Source: Patescibacteria group bacterium (GTDB lineage Bacteria; Patescibacteriota; Patescibacteriia; UBA1558; S5-K13). Taken from it: a stretch of 17,120 nucleotides of DNA. The notes below the pieces were generated by a model, which had not been told where the DNA came from, did no database searches, and saw nothing but the letters and a program-made list of their open reading frames with translations. Below, piece after piece: positions 6,437 through 12,587 of the stretch (positions are counted from its first letter, which is position 1; each line of letters starts with the position of its first letter). A program made the position numbers and the translations under genes. The DNA lies in NCBI GenBank assembly GCA_028703545.1, contig JAQVMR010000016.1:1-17120 (forward strand). The letters are read 5' to 3'.

Positions 6437-6464
6437 AAAAGCTGATAGCTGAAAGCTAAGAGCC
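6437..6464. repeat. Heptamer array at the ferredoxin stop codon
   Basis: In phase: AAAAGCT, GATAGCT, GAAAGCT, AAGAGCC. The TAG stop of the ferredoxin gene (6456-6458) lies across the third and fourth units, so the array extends into the coding end, as at rnhA. Confidence 0.65.
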
Positions 6465-6677
6465 AATTTTAATTGCACCATCGGGACAAATTCTCTCACA
6501 AATTTTACATTGAATACATTTTGAAATATCACATTTAATAGTGTCATTTCCATAAACTCCTCGTTCTGTGTCTGTAAATTCTAAACATTTTTTTGGACAA
6601 AATTCTATACAAAGTCCACAACCCTTACAATATTTAGGATGATTTATAAAGGACTTATCTCCTTCTTTGTATTGCAT
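6456..6677 (-). CDS. Two-[4Fe-4S] ferredoxin, 2-oxoacid oxidoreductase delta-subunit type
   Basis: This is a 73-aa protein with two complete CxxCxxCxxxCP clusters: Cys17, 20, 23, 27 and Cys54, 57, 60, 64, plus Cys31 and Cys49. The N-terminal H-P-K-Y-C-K-G-C-G-L-C pattern resembles the small ferredoxin-like (KorD/VorD-type) subunit of 2-oxoacid:ferredoxin oxidoreductases, but no alpha, beta or gamma subunit gene is nearby. It starts 2 nt after the PSP1-domain gene and is surely co-transcribed with it. PSP1/RicT proteins of Bacillus are reported to bind [4Fe-4S] clusters with partner proteins, so electron supply or cluster chemistry for the PSP1 protein is a possible role (inference). A free electron carrier is the simpler reading. 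Confidence 0.85.
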   Translation of the reverse strand: MQYKEGDKSFINHPKYCKGCGLCIEFCPKKCLEFTDTERGVYGNDTIKCDISKCIQCKICERICPDGAIKIGS

Positions 6678-6679
6678 AA

Positions 6680-7450
6680 TTATTCTAGGTTAATAATTAT
6701 AATACTTTGATCTTTGTCTAATTTTACTTTATATGATCTTTTAAGTGGCATTAACTCTATTACTTCAGCTTCTCCACTTTTTGTTTTAATCCTATCTCCT
6801 ATTTCTGGCATTCCAGTTAATAATTCTTGATAAGCATCTTCTTCATAAGCAAGACAACATTTCAATCTTCCACACATCCCAGATAATTTCTCTAGTCCAC
6901 GATGAGCAACTTGCTGATCTCTTGCAAAACTTGTATTTATACTTTCTAATGTTTTTAAAAATCTTTTACAGCACAAAACCTGACCACACTCTCCAATATC
7001 ACCAAAAGATTTTGCTTCATCTCTAACTCCAATTTGATATAATCTAATTTTTTTCTTATATTTTTTTGAAATATTTTTTACCAACTCTCTGAAATCAACT
7101 CTTCCATCAGCCACAAAAGAAAAAACCATCATTGAATTATCAAATGATATATGTAAATCAACAAGCTTCATTTTAAGTTCTTGTTTTTTAATAAGATTTT
7201 TTACATCTTTGAGAATCTTATCATTATTTATGTTATTTTTCTTCAATTGAGAAATATCTTTATCGTTAGCATGTCTTATTAACTCAGCTAATTGAGTCTC
7301 ATTAGATTCTTTTATTTCAACTATTTCTGCAATATCATTTACTTCCGTGTGTTCTACAAGAATCCTGTCTCCGATAGAAAAATTTTCTTCCTTTGAGGAA
7401 AAATAATTTGTAGAATCCCAGGAAACAAATTTTGCACCAAATATTTTCAT
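6680..7450 (-). CDS. PSP1-domain protein, RicT/YaaT-like
   Basis: The 256-aa product matches the size and layout of the YaaT/RicT family: an N-terminal beta part with I-G-D-R-I-L-V, a charged linker, then the PSP1 C-terminal domain with F-S-F-V-A-D-G-R-V-D-F-R-E-L-V. Two cysteine-rich signatures follow: C155, C160, C161 (G-E-C-G-Q-V-L-C-C) and C193, C198, C199 (G-M-C-G-R-L-K-C-C). In Bacillus, RicT with RicA and RicF binds [4Fe-4S] clusters and directs RNase Y-dependent mRNA processing. No ricA or ricF gene is in the window. It is packed 1 nt from pyrH and 2 nt from the ferredoxin gene. The symbol is left empty because the role in this lineage is unproven. Confidence 0.85.
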   Translation of the reverse strand: MKIFGAKFVSWDSTNYFSSKEENFSIGDRILVEHTEVNDIAEIVEIKESNETQLAELIRHANDKDISQLKKNNINNDKILKDVKNLIKKQELKMKLVDLHISFDNSMMVFSFVADGRVDFRELVKNISKKYKKKIRLYQIGVRDEAKSFGDIGECGQVLCCKRFLKTLESINTSFARDQQVAHRGLEKLSGMCGRLKCCLAYEEDAYQELLTGMPEIGDRIKTKSGEAEVIELMPLKRSYKVKLDKDQSIIIINLE

Positions 7451-7451
7451 A

Positions 7452-8156
7452 TTATTTTGTTATTAAAGTTCCAATATCATCTTTTGTAAAAATACGTTTA
7501 AAATTTTCACTTTTTAATTTAAAAACTTTTATTTTTATATTATTTTTCTCAGCTATTTCATAGGCACGTAAATCCATAATTCCTAATTTCATTTTTATCG
7601 CATCTTTTAATTTTAATTCTTGAAATTGTTTCGCGCTCTTATATTTATTTGGATCTTTGTCATAAACACCATCAACTTGAGTTGCTTTTAAAGCTATTTC
7701 TGCTTTTAATTTTCTTGCCACATCAACAGATGAAGTATCTGTTGTAAAATGAGGATTTCCAGTCCCCCCAGCAAAAACTAAAATATAATTTTCTTTAAAA
7801 TATTTTAAACATTTTTTATTGTTATAAACTTCTACAAAATTAGAAACTGGAAATGCTGAAATTACTTTTGATTTGACTCCAATTTGATTTAGTACACCGC
7901 TCAAACACATTGCATTTAAAACTGTTGCTGTCATTCCCATGTGATCAGCACGTATTTTATTTAATTCATTATTCTTTATCATACGACCCCTGAAAATATT
8001 GCCACCACCTATCATAATTCCCATTTTTATACCTTTTTGATTTAGATATTTTAGTTCATTTGCTAATTTTTTAATTCTTGTAAAATCAAAACCAAAATTA
8101 CCAGCTCCGCTTAGAGCCTCCCCTGATAATTTAATAATCGCTTTTTTATATTTCAT
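7452..8156 (-). CDS. pyrH: UMP kinase
   Basis: The 234-aa product belongs to the amino-acid-kinase fold UMP kinases, which make UDP from UMP and ATP and are regulated by UTP and GTP in many bacteria. Visible landmarks: K-L-S-G-E-A-L (9-15) for phosphate binding, the glycine loop G-G-G-N-I-F-R-G, A-D-H-M-G-M-T-A-T, and G-G-T-G-N-P-H-F-T-T-D-T with the following nucleotide-binding part. It sits in the conserved order rpsB-tsf-pyrH, but the next gene is the PSP1 gene rather than frr. A good promoter lies between tsf and pyrH, so it can be expressed apart from the ribosomal genes and supplies pyrimidine nucleotides. Confidence 0.96.
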   Translation of the reverse strand: MKYKKAIIKLSGEALSGAGNFGFDFTRIKKLANELKYLNQKGIKMGIMIGGGNIFRGRMIKNNELNKIRADHMGMTATVLNAMCLSGVLNQIGVKSKVISAFPVSNFVEVYNNKKCLKYFKENYILVFAGGTGNPHFTTDTSSVDVARKLKAEIALKATQVDGVYDKDPNKYKSAKQFQELKLKDAIKMKLGIMDLRAYEIAEKNNIKIKVFKLKSENFKRIFTKDDIGTLITK

Positions 8157-8182
8157 GAAGAAAAATAAATTATTATAATTTC

Positions 8183-8211
8183 ATTATACAACCCACGACA
8201 ACAAATAACAA
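8183..8211 (-). promoter_or_regulatory. Promoter of pyrH-PSP1-ferredoxin
   Basis: On the minus strand: TTGTTA (8211-8206), 17 bp, TATAAT (8188-8183). A second TATAAT lies 11 bp downstream (8177-8172). The -35 box begins 2 nt after the tsf stop codon, so it fits entirely in the 56-bp gap. Confidence 0.6.
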
Positions 8212-8212
8212 A

Positions 8213-8986
8213 CTATAGACTAAATCTTCTAAATTTATCTATTTGTGCTTGATTTTCTTCTAATAATTTAGAGATTGTTTTTGTGTCATCTTTTACAAAT
8301 AATTGATTAGTAAGACAATTTTCTTTGTAAAATTTATCTATTTTACCTTTTAATATATTTTCAATAATATTTTCTGGTTTTCCTTCTTTACTTAATTGTT
8401 CTTTGTAAATTTCTTTTTCTTTTTCTATCGTGTCATTTGGAACGTCTTCGGGGCGCAAATATGTTGGATTCATTGCTGTTGCATGCATCGCAATGTCTCT
8501 TGCTAATTCTTCATTTCCGCCTATTAACGATATTACTGAAGCAATTTTATTATTTGTATGTAAATAATATGAAATTGGATTTCCTTCTATAATCTCAAAA
8601 AATGCTAACTTTAAATTTTCACCAATTTTTACAATCAATTCATTTTTTATTTTATCGTCTGCAATTGATTCAAAATTTTCTGTTCCGGATTCTAAAAGCT
8701 TTTCTGATAATTCCTTTGTGGAATTTATAAAATCTGAATTTCTTGCAACGAAATCTGTTTCACAATTTAATCCAACTATTGAAATTTTATTATCTTTTTT
8801 AATAATAGAAATACAACCTTCATTTGCTGTTCTTGAAGATTTTTTATCTGCTAATTGTTCGCCTTTCTTTCTAAGAAATTCTACTGCTTGATTTAAATCA
8901 CCATTTGTTTCCTCTAGTGCTTTCTGGCAGTCGCTCATTCCTGCACCAGTTAAATCTCTAAGTTGTTTGATTTGTGCTATGTCCAT
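8213..8986 (-). CDS. tsf: Elongation factor Ts
   Basis: The 257-aa product is the guanine-nucleotide exchange factor for EF-Tu. The N-terminal UBA-like domain (1-45) has the family pattern L-R-x-x-T-G-A-G-M-S-D-C-x-K-A-L and A-x-x-x-L-R-K-K-G. The core starts with E-T-D-F-V-A-R-N (76-83), the segment that contacts and opens the EF-Tu nucleotide site. A C-terminal part follows with H-A-T-A-M-N-P-T-Y-L and the P-E-N-I-I-E-N-I-L-K-G-K stretch that resembles the coiled-coil region. It lies 95 nt downstream of rpsB across a long palindromic A+T-rich heptamer array. Confidence 0.97.
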   Translation of the reverse strand: MDIAQIKQLRDLTGAGMSDCQKALEETNGDLNQAVEFLRKKGEQLADKKSSRTANEGCISIIKKDNKISIVGLNCETDFVARNSDFINSTKELSEKLLESGTENFESIADDKIKNELIVKIGENLKLAFFEIIEGNPISYYLHTNNKIASVISLIGGNEELARDIAMHATAMNPTYLRPEDVPNDTIEKEKEIYKEQLSKEGKPENIIENILKGKIDKFYKENCLTNQLFVKDDTKTISKLLEENQAQIDKFRRFSL

Positions 8987-9009
8987 ATTTATTTTTGTTA
9001 AAATATTAT

Positions 9010-9066
9010 AAAGTTAAAAGTTATAAAGTCCCTAAGTTTAAAAACCTAAAACTTTATAACTTTATA
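9010..9066. repeat. Heptamer-based palindrome between rpsB and tsf
   Basis: A perfect 13-bp inverted repeat, 9017-9029 with 9051-9063, separated by 21 nt. The left arm is itself heptameric (AAAGTTA, AAAGTTA, TAAAGTC). In the rpsB-tsf transcript it would form a hairpin, but no T-run follows on the minus strand, so partial attenuation or 3'-end protection is more likely than a full stop. Confidence 0.7.
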
Positions 9067-9081
9067 ATTGATACTAAATTT

Positions 9082-9762
9082 TTATTTTTTTACTTCGTTT
9101 ATTGATTCTTTAAATACTGAGAGTATAAGTTTTAAGGTGTTTGCAGAATCATCATTTGCTGGAATTGGGTAATCAACAAGTTCTGGATTTGTGTTTGTGT
9201 CAGCAATTGCAATTACGGGAATTTTTCTTTCTTTTGCTTCTATTACGGCTGTTTTTTCATAATTTATATCAACTACAAAAATTGCCTGTGGAATACCATT
9301 TAAATCTCTAATTCCCTCTACCATTTCTTTTAATTTTGCAATTTCTCTCTCAATCATTAATTTTTCTTTTTTTGTATATTTTTCATATACACCATTTGCC
9401 ATATCTTCTTCTAATTTCTTCATTTTATTTGGTAGACGAATTATGTTGTCAAAATTTGTAAATGTTCCACCCAACCAACGTGATATTACATATGGCATAT
9501 TTATACTTTCAGCAAATTCCCTAACAATTGCTTTTGCTTGACGCTTTGTTCCAACAAAAAGAATTTTTCCGTTATTTGTAATTATTTTTTTTACAAATTC
9601 AGATGCTTTTTCAAGAGATTCTATTGTTTTTTCCAAATCAATAATATGAACCCCGTCTTTTACACCGAAGATGTATTTATCCATTTTTGGATATCTTTTT
9701 GATTTTACCTGACCAAAGTGTGCTCCACTTTTTAATAAGTCTAGTATTGATACTGTTTTCAT
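9082..9762 (-). CDS. rpsB: Small ribosomal subunit protein S2
   Basis: The 226-aa product has the S2 pattern throughout: L-L-K-S-G-A-H-F-G near the start, Y-I-F-G-V-K-D-G-V-H-I-I-D-L, I-L-F-V-G-T-K-R-Q-A-K, R-W-L-G-G-T-F-T-N-F, and I-P-V-I-A-I-A-D-T-N-T-N-P near the C-terminus. It assembles late on the back of the 30S subunit and helps recruit S1. It leads the rpsB-tsf transcript. The predicted promoter (9769-9797) would place the transcription start on the A of the ATG, meaning a leaderless message, unless a second promoter lies further upstream. No Shine-Dalgarno is seen. Confidence 0.97.
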   Translation of the reverse strand: MKTVSILDLLKSGAHFGQVKSKRYPKMDKYIFGVKDGVHIIDLEKTIESLEKASEFVKKIITNNGKILFVGTKRQAKAIVREFAESINMPYVISRWLGGTFTNFDNIIRLPNKMKKLEEDMANGVYEKYTKKEKLMIEREIAKLKEMVEGIRDLNGIPQAIFVVDINYEKTAVIEAKERKIPVIAIADTNTNPELVDYPIPANDDSANTLKLILSVFKESINEVKK

Positions 9763-9768
9763 ATTGTA

Positions 9769-9797
9769 TTATTAGGCTTCAGTTTTTTAGGTTTCAA
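9769..9797 (-). promoter_or_regulatory. Promoter of rpsB, very close to the start codon
   Basis: On the minus strand: TTGAAA (9797-9792), 17 bp, TAATAA (9774-9769). Only 6 nt separate the -10 box from the ATG at 9762, so the start site would fall at the start codon. Confidence 0.5.
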
Positions 9798-9826
9798 TTT
9801 TTAGAAATTTATTTATGTCTAGATTT

Positions 9827-9861
9827 CTGAAAACTGTAAACTGTAATCTGAAAACTATTAT
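9827..9861. repeat. Heptamer array upstream of rpsB
   Basis: Five in-phase units: CTGAAAA, CTGTAAA, CTGTAAT, CTGAAAA, CTATTAT. It lies between the rpsB promoter and the terminator of the 51-aa gene. It shares the period and the leading CT with the array at 4083. Confidence 0.75.
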
Positions 9862-9877
9862 TTAGATTAATAAAATT

Positions 9878-9893
9878 AAGCATTAGTATGCTT
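9878..9893. repeat. Short perfect inverted repeat upstream of rpsB
   Basis: AAGCAT-TAGT-ATGCTT, 6-bp arms. It could be a protein-binding site or a weak hairpin. No T-run follows directly in either direction, and I cannot assign a role. Confidence 0.35.
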
Positions 9894-9927
9894 TAAAAAG
9901 TGATTAAATATTAACACAATGATAAAA

Positions 9928-9966
9928 AAAAAGCAAGAAAAAGGGTTACTCCGTGGAGTAACCCTT
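9928..9966 (-). terminator. Strong intrinsic terminator of the 51-aa gene
   Basis: A perfect 12-bp stem (9941-9952 with 9955-9966) with a 2-nt loop. On the minus strand it is followed by TTTTTCTTGC and a longer T-run (9932-9924). It begins 16 nt after the stop codon. Confidence 0.85.
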
Positions 9967-9981
9967 GAAAAAGGAGGTTTA

Positions 9982-10137
9982 TTAATGAAAACCGCGTGGT
10001 TCTGGGATGAGACCGTCTTCATCTAAAAAATTTAGACGACTATTAAGCCCCTTTTTATGAGACAGGGTTATAATTTCCTCATCCGTTGGTTCGTTGTTTT
10101 GTTTAATAAACGCTTGTGTTTTTTGTTCCTTTTCCAT
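9982..10137 (-). CDS. Small 51-aa protein of unknown function with its own promoter, RBS and terminator
   Basis: The frame runs from ATG at 10137 to TAA at 9982. It begins M-E-K-E-Q-K-T-Q-A-F and ends L-I-P-E-P-R-G-F-H: charged, without cysteines, signal peptide or membrane segment, and with an acidic middle (P-T-D-E-E). I do not recognise the family. It looks real because everything around it is in place: TTGACT-17-TAATAT upstream, a GGGAGG Shine-Dalgarno 5 nt before the ATG (one of the few clear ones in the window), and a 12-bp terminator 16 nt after the stop. Promoter and terminator quality suggest an abundant single-gene transcript. It is divergent from rpmE and upstream of rpsB, so a translation-related role is possible, by context only. 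Confidence 0.7.
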   Translation of the reverse strand: MEKEQKTQAFIKQNNEPTDEEIITLSHKKGLNSRLNFLDEDGLIPEPRGFH

Positions 10138-10166
10138 ACCATCCTCCCAATTGTGATAATAATAAT

Positions 10167-10195
10167 ATATTAGCCCTAAAATACAATAGAGTCAA
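10167..10195 (-). promoter_or_regulatory. Consensus-like promoter of the 51-aa gene
   Basis: On the minus strand: TTGACT (10195-10190), 17 bp, TAATAT (10172-10167). The predicted start is near 10160, a leader of about 22 nt that includes the GGGAGG ribosome-binding site. It is back to back with the rpmE promoter. Confidence 0.8.
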
Positions 10196-10217
10196 CTACA
10201 ATAAATTATAAAAACCC

Positions 10218-10246
10218 TTGCATATTGTTAAATATTGTGCTAATAT
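10218..10246 (+). promoter_or_regulatory. Promoter of rpmE
   Basis: TTGCAT (10218-10223), exactly 17 bp, TAATAT (10241-10246). The predicted start near 10253 rules out the in-frame upstream ATG at 10225 and supports ATG 10279. Confidence 0.75.
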
Positions 10247-10278
10247 CTTATTCAGTTATATTAATAAATTATATTTTT

Positions 10279-10566
10279 ATGAAAAAAGAATTACACCCAA
10301 AATACAACGCAAAAGTAAAGGTCACATGTACTTGTGGTAATACTTTTTATACTGGTTCTACAATGGATCCAATAAATATTGAAATTTGTTCACAATGTCA
10401 TCCATTTTACACAGGTAAACAAAAACTTATTGATGATTCAGGAATTATAAATAAATATGCTAAAAGAGTTGAGAGTCACAGTAGGGTTTCAAAAACAAAA
10501 GTTGGGAAGAAAGCAAAAAGAGCAAGACAGGCTGTCAAAAAATCAACAAAATCTACAAAAAAATAA
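10279..10566 (+). CDS. rpmE: Large ribosomal subunit protein L31, zinc-binding form
   Basis: The product from ATG 10279 is 95 aa. The core matches L31: M-K-K-E-L-H-P-K-Y start, a C-T-C-G pair, T-G-S-T, then C-S-Q-C-H-P-F-Y-T-G-K-Q-K. The two cysteine pairs identify the C+ (zinc ribbon) form. L31 bridges the subunits near the 5S rRNA. About 30 extra residues at the C-terminus are rich in Lys, Arg, Ser and Thr, a disordered basic tail longer than in E. coli L31 (70 aa). It may act as an rRNA-binding extension. The longer reading from 10225 begins upstream of the predicted transcription start and is rejected. rpmE followed by prfA and prmC is a familiar bacterial order. Confidence 0.95.
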   Translation: MKKELHPKYNAKVKVTCTCGNTFYTGSTMDPINIEICSQCHPFYTGKQKLIDDSGIINKYAKRVESHSRVSKTKVGKKAKRARQAVKKSTKSTKK

Positions 10567-10576
10567 CATAAGCAAT

Positions 10577-10613
10577 AAAAACATCTTTCATGTCACAAAG
10601 ATGTTTTTATTTT
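10577..10613 (+). terminator. Intrinsic terminator between rpmE and prfA
   Basis: AAAAACATCTTT (10577-10588) pairs with AAAGATGTTTTT (10597-10608), 12 bp, with an 8-nt loop and a T-rich tail. The A/T ends of the stem could make it leaky, letting some transcripts continue into prfA. Confidence 0.75.
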
Positions 10614-10636
10614 GTAAATTTTGATAAACTAAATAT

Positions 10637-11692
10637 ATGATTAATGGTCACAAAATAGAAGAATTACAAAAAAAATCAGAACAATTGGAAAATCAAATGA
10701 ATGATCCGGTAATTTTTAATGATCTTTCAAAAATTAAAAATATATCAAAAGAATACAATGAGATAAAAAAAATCTTAGATAATTTTTCAACAATTAAATT
10801 ATTAGAAAAACAAATTTCTGAGTGTGATGAAATTTTAAAATCAGCTGATATTTCAATGATTGAAATTGCAAAATCTGAAAAAGAAAATTTAGAACAAAAA
10901 TTAAATAAATTAAATTTAGAAACTGAGGAAATGATAAATCCATCATCTCCATATGATAAAAAAAATGCGATTATGGAAATTCGTGCTGGAACAGGCGGAG
11001 AAGAATCAGGACTTTTCTCTGCTGATTTATTCAGAATGTATTCAAGATATTGCGAGAGACATGGATTAAAACTACAAATACTCAGCGACAGCCGAACTGA
11101 AATAGGTGGATTTAAAGAAATAATTTTTGAAATATTTGGTGATAATGCTTTTGGAGTGCTCAAATATGAAAGCGGAGTTCATAGAGTACAACGCGTTCCA
11201 GAAACTGAAAAATCTGGAAGAATTCACACATCAGCCTCAACAGTTGCAGTGCTTCCTGAGGCAGAAGATGTTGATATTAAAATAGAAGAAAAAGACTTAA
11301 AAATTGATACATTTTGTTCAAGTGGTGCTGGTGGTCAATCGGTTAACACAACCTATTCTGCCGTAAGAATTACCCATCTTCCAAGTGCTGTCGTTGTCTC
11401 ATGTCAAGACGAAAGATCTCAATCACAAAATAGAGAAAAAGCAATGCAAATTTTAAAATCTCGTTTACTTGCACTAGAAGAAGAAAAAAGACAACAAGAA
11501 ATTGCTAAAAATAGAAAATCCCAGGTGGGGTCTGGCGACAGATCAGAAAAAATAAGAACATATAATTTTCCACAAAACAGAGTTACCGACCATAGAATAA
11601 ATTTAACGTCATATAATTTAGATAGAGTTCTTGATGGTGAAATAGATGAATTTATAGAAAAATTAAAAGAATTCTATAGAAATGAAAATTAA
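10637..11692 (+). CDS. prfA: Peptide chain release factor 1
   Basis: The 351-aa product has all RF1 hallmarks. Domain 1 is helical and charged (1-105). Domain 2 has the stop-codon-reading P-E-T tripeptide at 188-190 (R-V-P-E-T-E), the PxT class of RF1 that reads UAA and UAG; RF2 has SPF there. Domain 3 has G-G-Q at 232-234 (S-G-A-G-G-Q-S-V-N), whose glutamine is the target of methylation by PrmC and which triggers peptide release. Its 3' end overlaps prmC, the gene of its own modifying enzyme, by 11 nt. Transcription is probably read-through from rpmE or from a promoter I could not place. Confidence 0.97.
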   Translation: MINGHKIEELQKKSEQLENQMNDPVIFNDLSKIKNISKEYNEIKKILDNFSTIKLLEKQISECDEILKSADISMIEIAKSEKENLEQKLNKLNLETEEMINPSSPYDKKNAIMEIRAGTGGEESGLFSADLFRMYSRYCERHGLKLQILSDSRTEIGGFKEIIFEIFGDNAFGVLKYESGVHRVQRVPETEKSGRIHTSASTVAVLPEAEDVDIKIEEKDLKIDTFCSSGAGGQSVNTTYSAVRITHLPSAVVVSCQDERSQSQNREKAMQILKSRLLALEEEKRQQEIAKNRKSQVGSGDRSEKIRTYNFPQNRVTDHRINLTSYNLDRVLDGEIDEFIEKLKEFYRNEN

Positions 11693-12533
11693 TGAACTAT
11701 TAAAATTTGCTTATGAAATTTTAAAAAATAATGGAATTGATTTTTTTATTTTAGATTCTGAAATTTTACTGGGCTTTGTTTTAAAAAAAAATAGAGAATG
11801 GATTTTAGCTAATCCTAATTTTATAATTCACAAAAAGGCCGAAAAAAGATTTTTTAGATTATTATCAAGAAGAGTGAAAAATTATCCAATTGCATATATA
11901 TTGGGCTATAAATATTTTTATGGATTAAAATTTGGGGTAAATAAAAATGTTTTAATTCCAAGACCTGAGACAGAAATTTTAGTTGATACAACCTGCGAGG
12001 TGGTCAACCTTCGAGGTGGTCAACCTTCGAGGTTGACAATTCTGGATATTGGAACGGGTTCTGGTTGTATTGCAATTGCACTTGCAAAAAAATTAGAAAA
12101 TGTAAAAATTATAGCATCTGATATCTCACAAAAAGCACTAAGAATTGCTAAAAAAAATGCCAAGATAAACAAAGTAAACAATATTGAATTTATAAAAAGT
12201 GATTTATTAAAAAATATAGAAAATAAAAAAATTGATATAATCACAGCGAATCTCCCATATATTAAACAAAACTACAACCATGATTCAATAAAATATGAAC
12301 CACGCTCTGCTCTCTACTCTTATTCAAAAAATGGATTATCATATTATAAAAAATTGTTATATCAAATAGAAAAACTAGGATTTAATCCAAAATATATTTT
12401 TCTTGAAATAGACCCAGATCAAGCTCCAATTTTAAAAACATTTATAGAGCAAATATTTAAAAAATCGATAATAGAAATTAAAAAAGATCTAAATAACCTT
12501 GATAGAGTTTTCATGGTGAAGTTTATAATTTAA
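11682..12533 (+). CDS. prmC: Release-factor glutamine N5-methyltransferase, with repeat-derived linker
   Basis: The 283-aa product methylates the GGQ glutamine of release factors using S-adenosylmethionine. The N-terminal helical domain (about 1-85) includes R-x-x-x-Y-P-I-A-Y-I-L-G. Then come I-P-R-P-E-T-E (92-98), the SAM-binding I-L-D-I-G-T-G-S-G-C-I-A (120-131), an acidic D147 in A-S-D-I-S, and N-L-P-Y (190-193) in place of the usual NPPY; NLPY variants occur in the family. Residues 103-118, between domain linker and SAM motif, are encoded by three copies of a 16-bp-period palindrome and read N-L-R-G-G-Q-P-S-R-L at their end. This raises the spacer between the L-V-D and I-L-D-I-G motifs to 17 residues, against 12 in E. 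coli PrmC as I recall it. The core appears intact. Confidence 0.94.
   Translation: MKINELLKFAYEILKNNGIDFFILDSEILLGFVLKKNREWILANPNFIIHKKAEKRFFRLLSRRVKNYPIAYILGYKYFYGLKFGVNKNVLIPRPETEILVDTTCEVVNLRGGQPSRLTILDIGTGSGCIAIALAKKLENVKIIASDISQKALRIAKKNAKINKVNNIEFIKSDLLKNIENKKIDIITANLPYIKQNYNHDSIKYEPRSALYSYSKNGLSYYKKLLYQIEKLGFNPKYIFLEIDPDQAPILKTFIEQIFKKSIIEIKKDLNNLDRVFMVKFII
11989..12035. repeat. Three in-frame copies of the palindromic element inside prmC
   Basis: The units 11989-12003, 12005-12019 and 12021-12035 are each separated by a single T, a 16-bp period. The last is identical to the intergenic copy at 3002-3016; the others differ by one or two bases. Three units make 48 bp, a whole number of codons, so the reading frame survives. 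Confidence 0.9.
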
Positions 12534-12543
12534 CATTAAAAAT

Positions 12544-12574
12544 AAAAAACAGCTCAGTACTTGAACTGTTTTTT
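12544..12574 (+). terminator. Bidirectional terminator between prmC and the repeat protein gene
   Basis: AAAAAACAG (12544-12552) pairs with CTGTTTTTT (12566-12574), and TCA/TGA pair inside across one mismatch. It has A- and T-runs on both sides and separates two convergent genes, so it probably serves both. Confidence 0.75.
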
Positions 12575-12587
12575 ATATATAAATCTC

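Noticed and set aside
10225..10278. Upstream start for L31 at 10225.
   Set aside because: The -10 box at 10241-10246 lies inside this extension, and the L31 family starts at the M-K-K-E of 10279.
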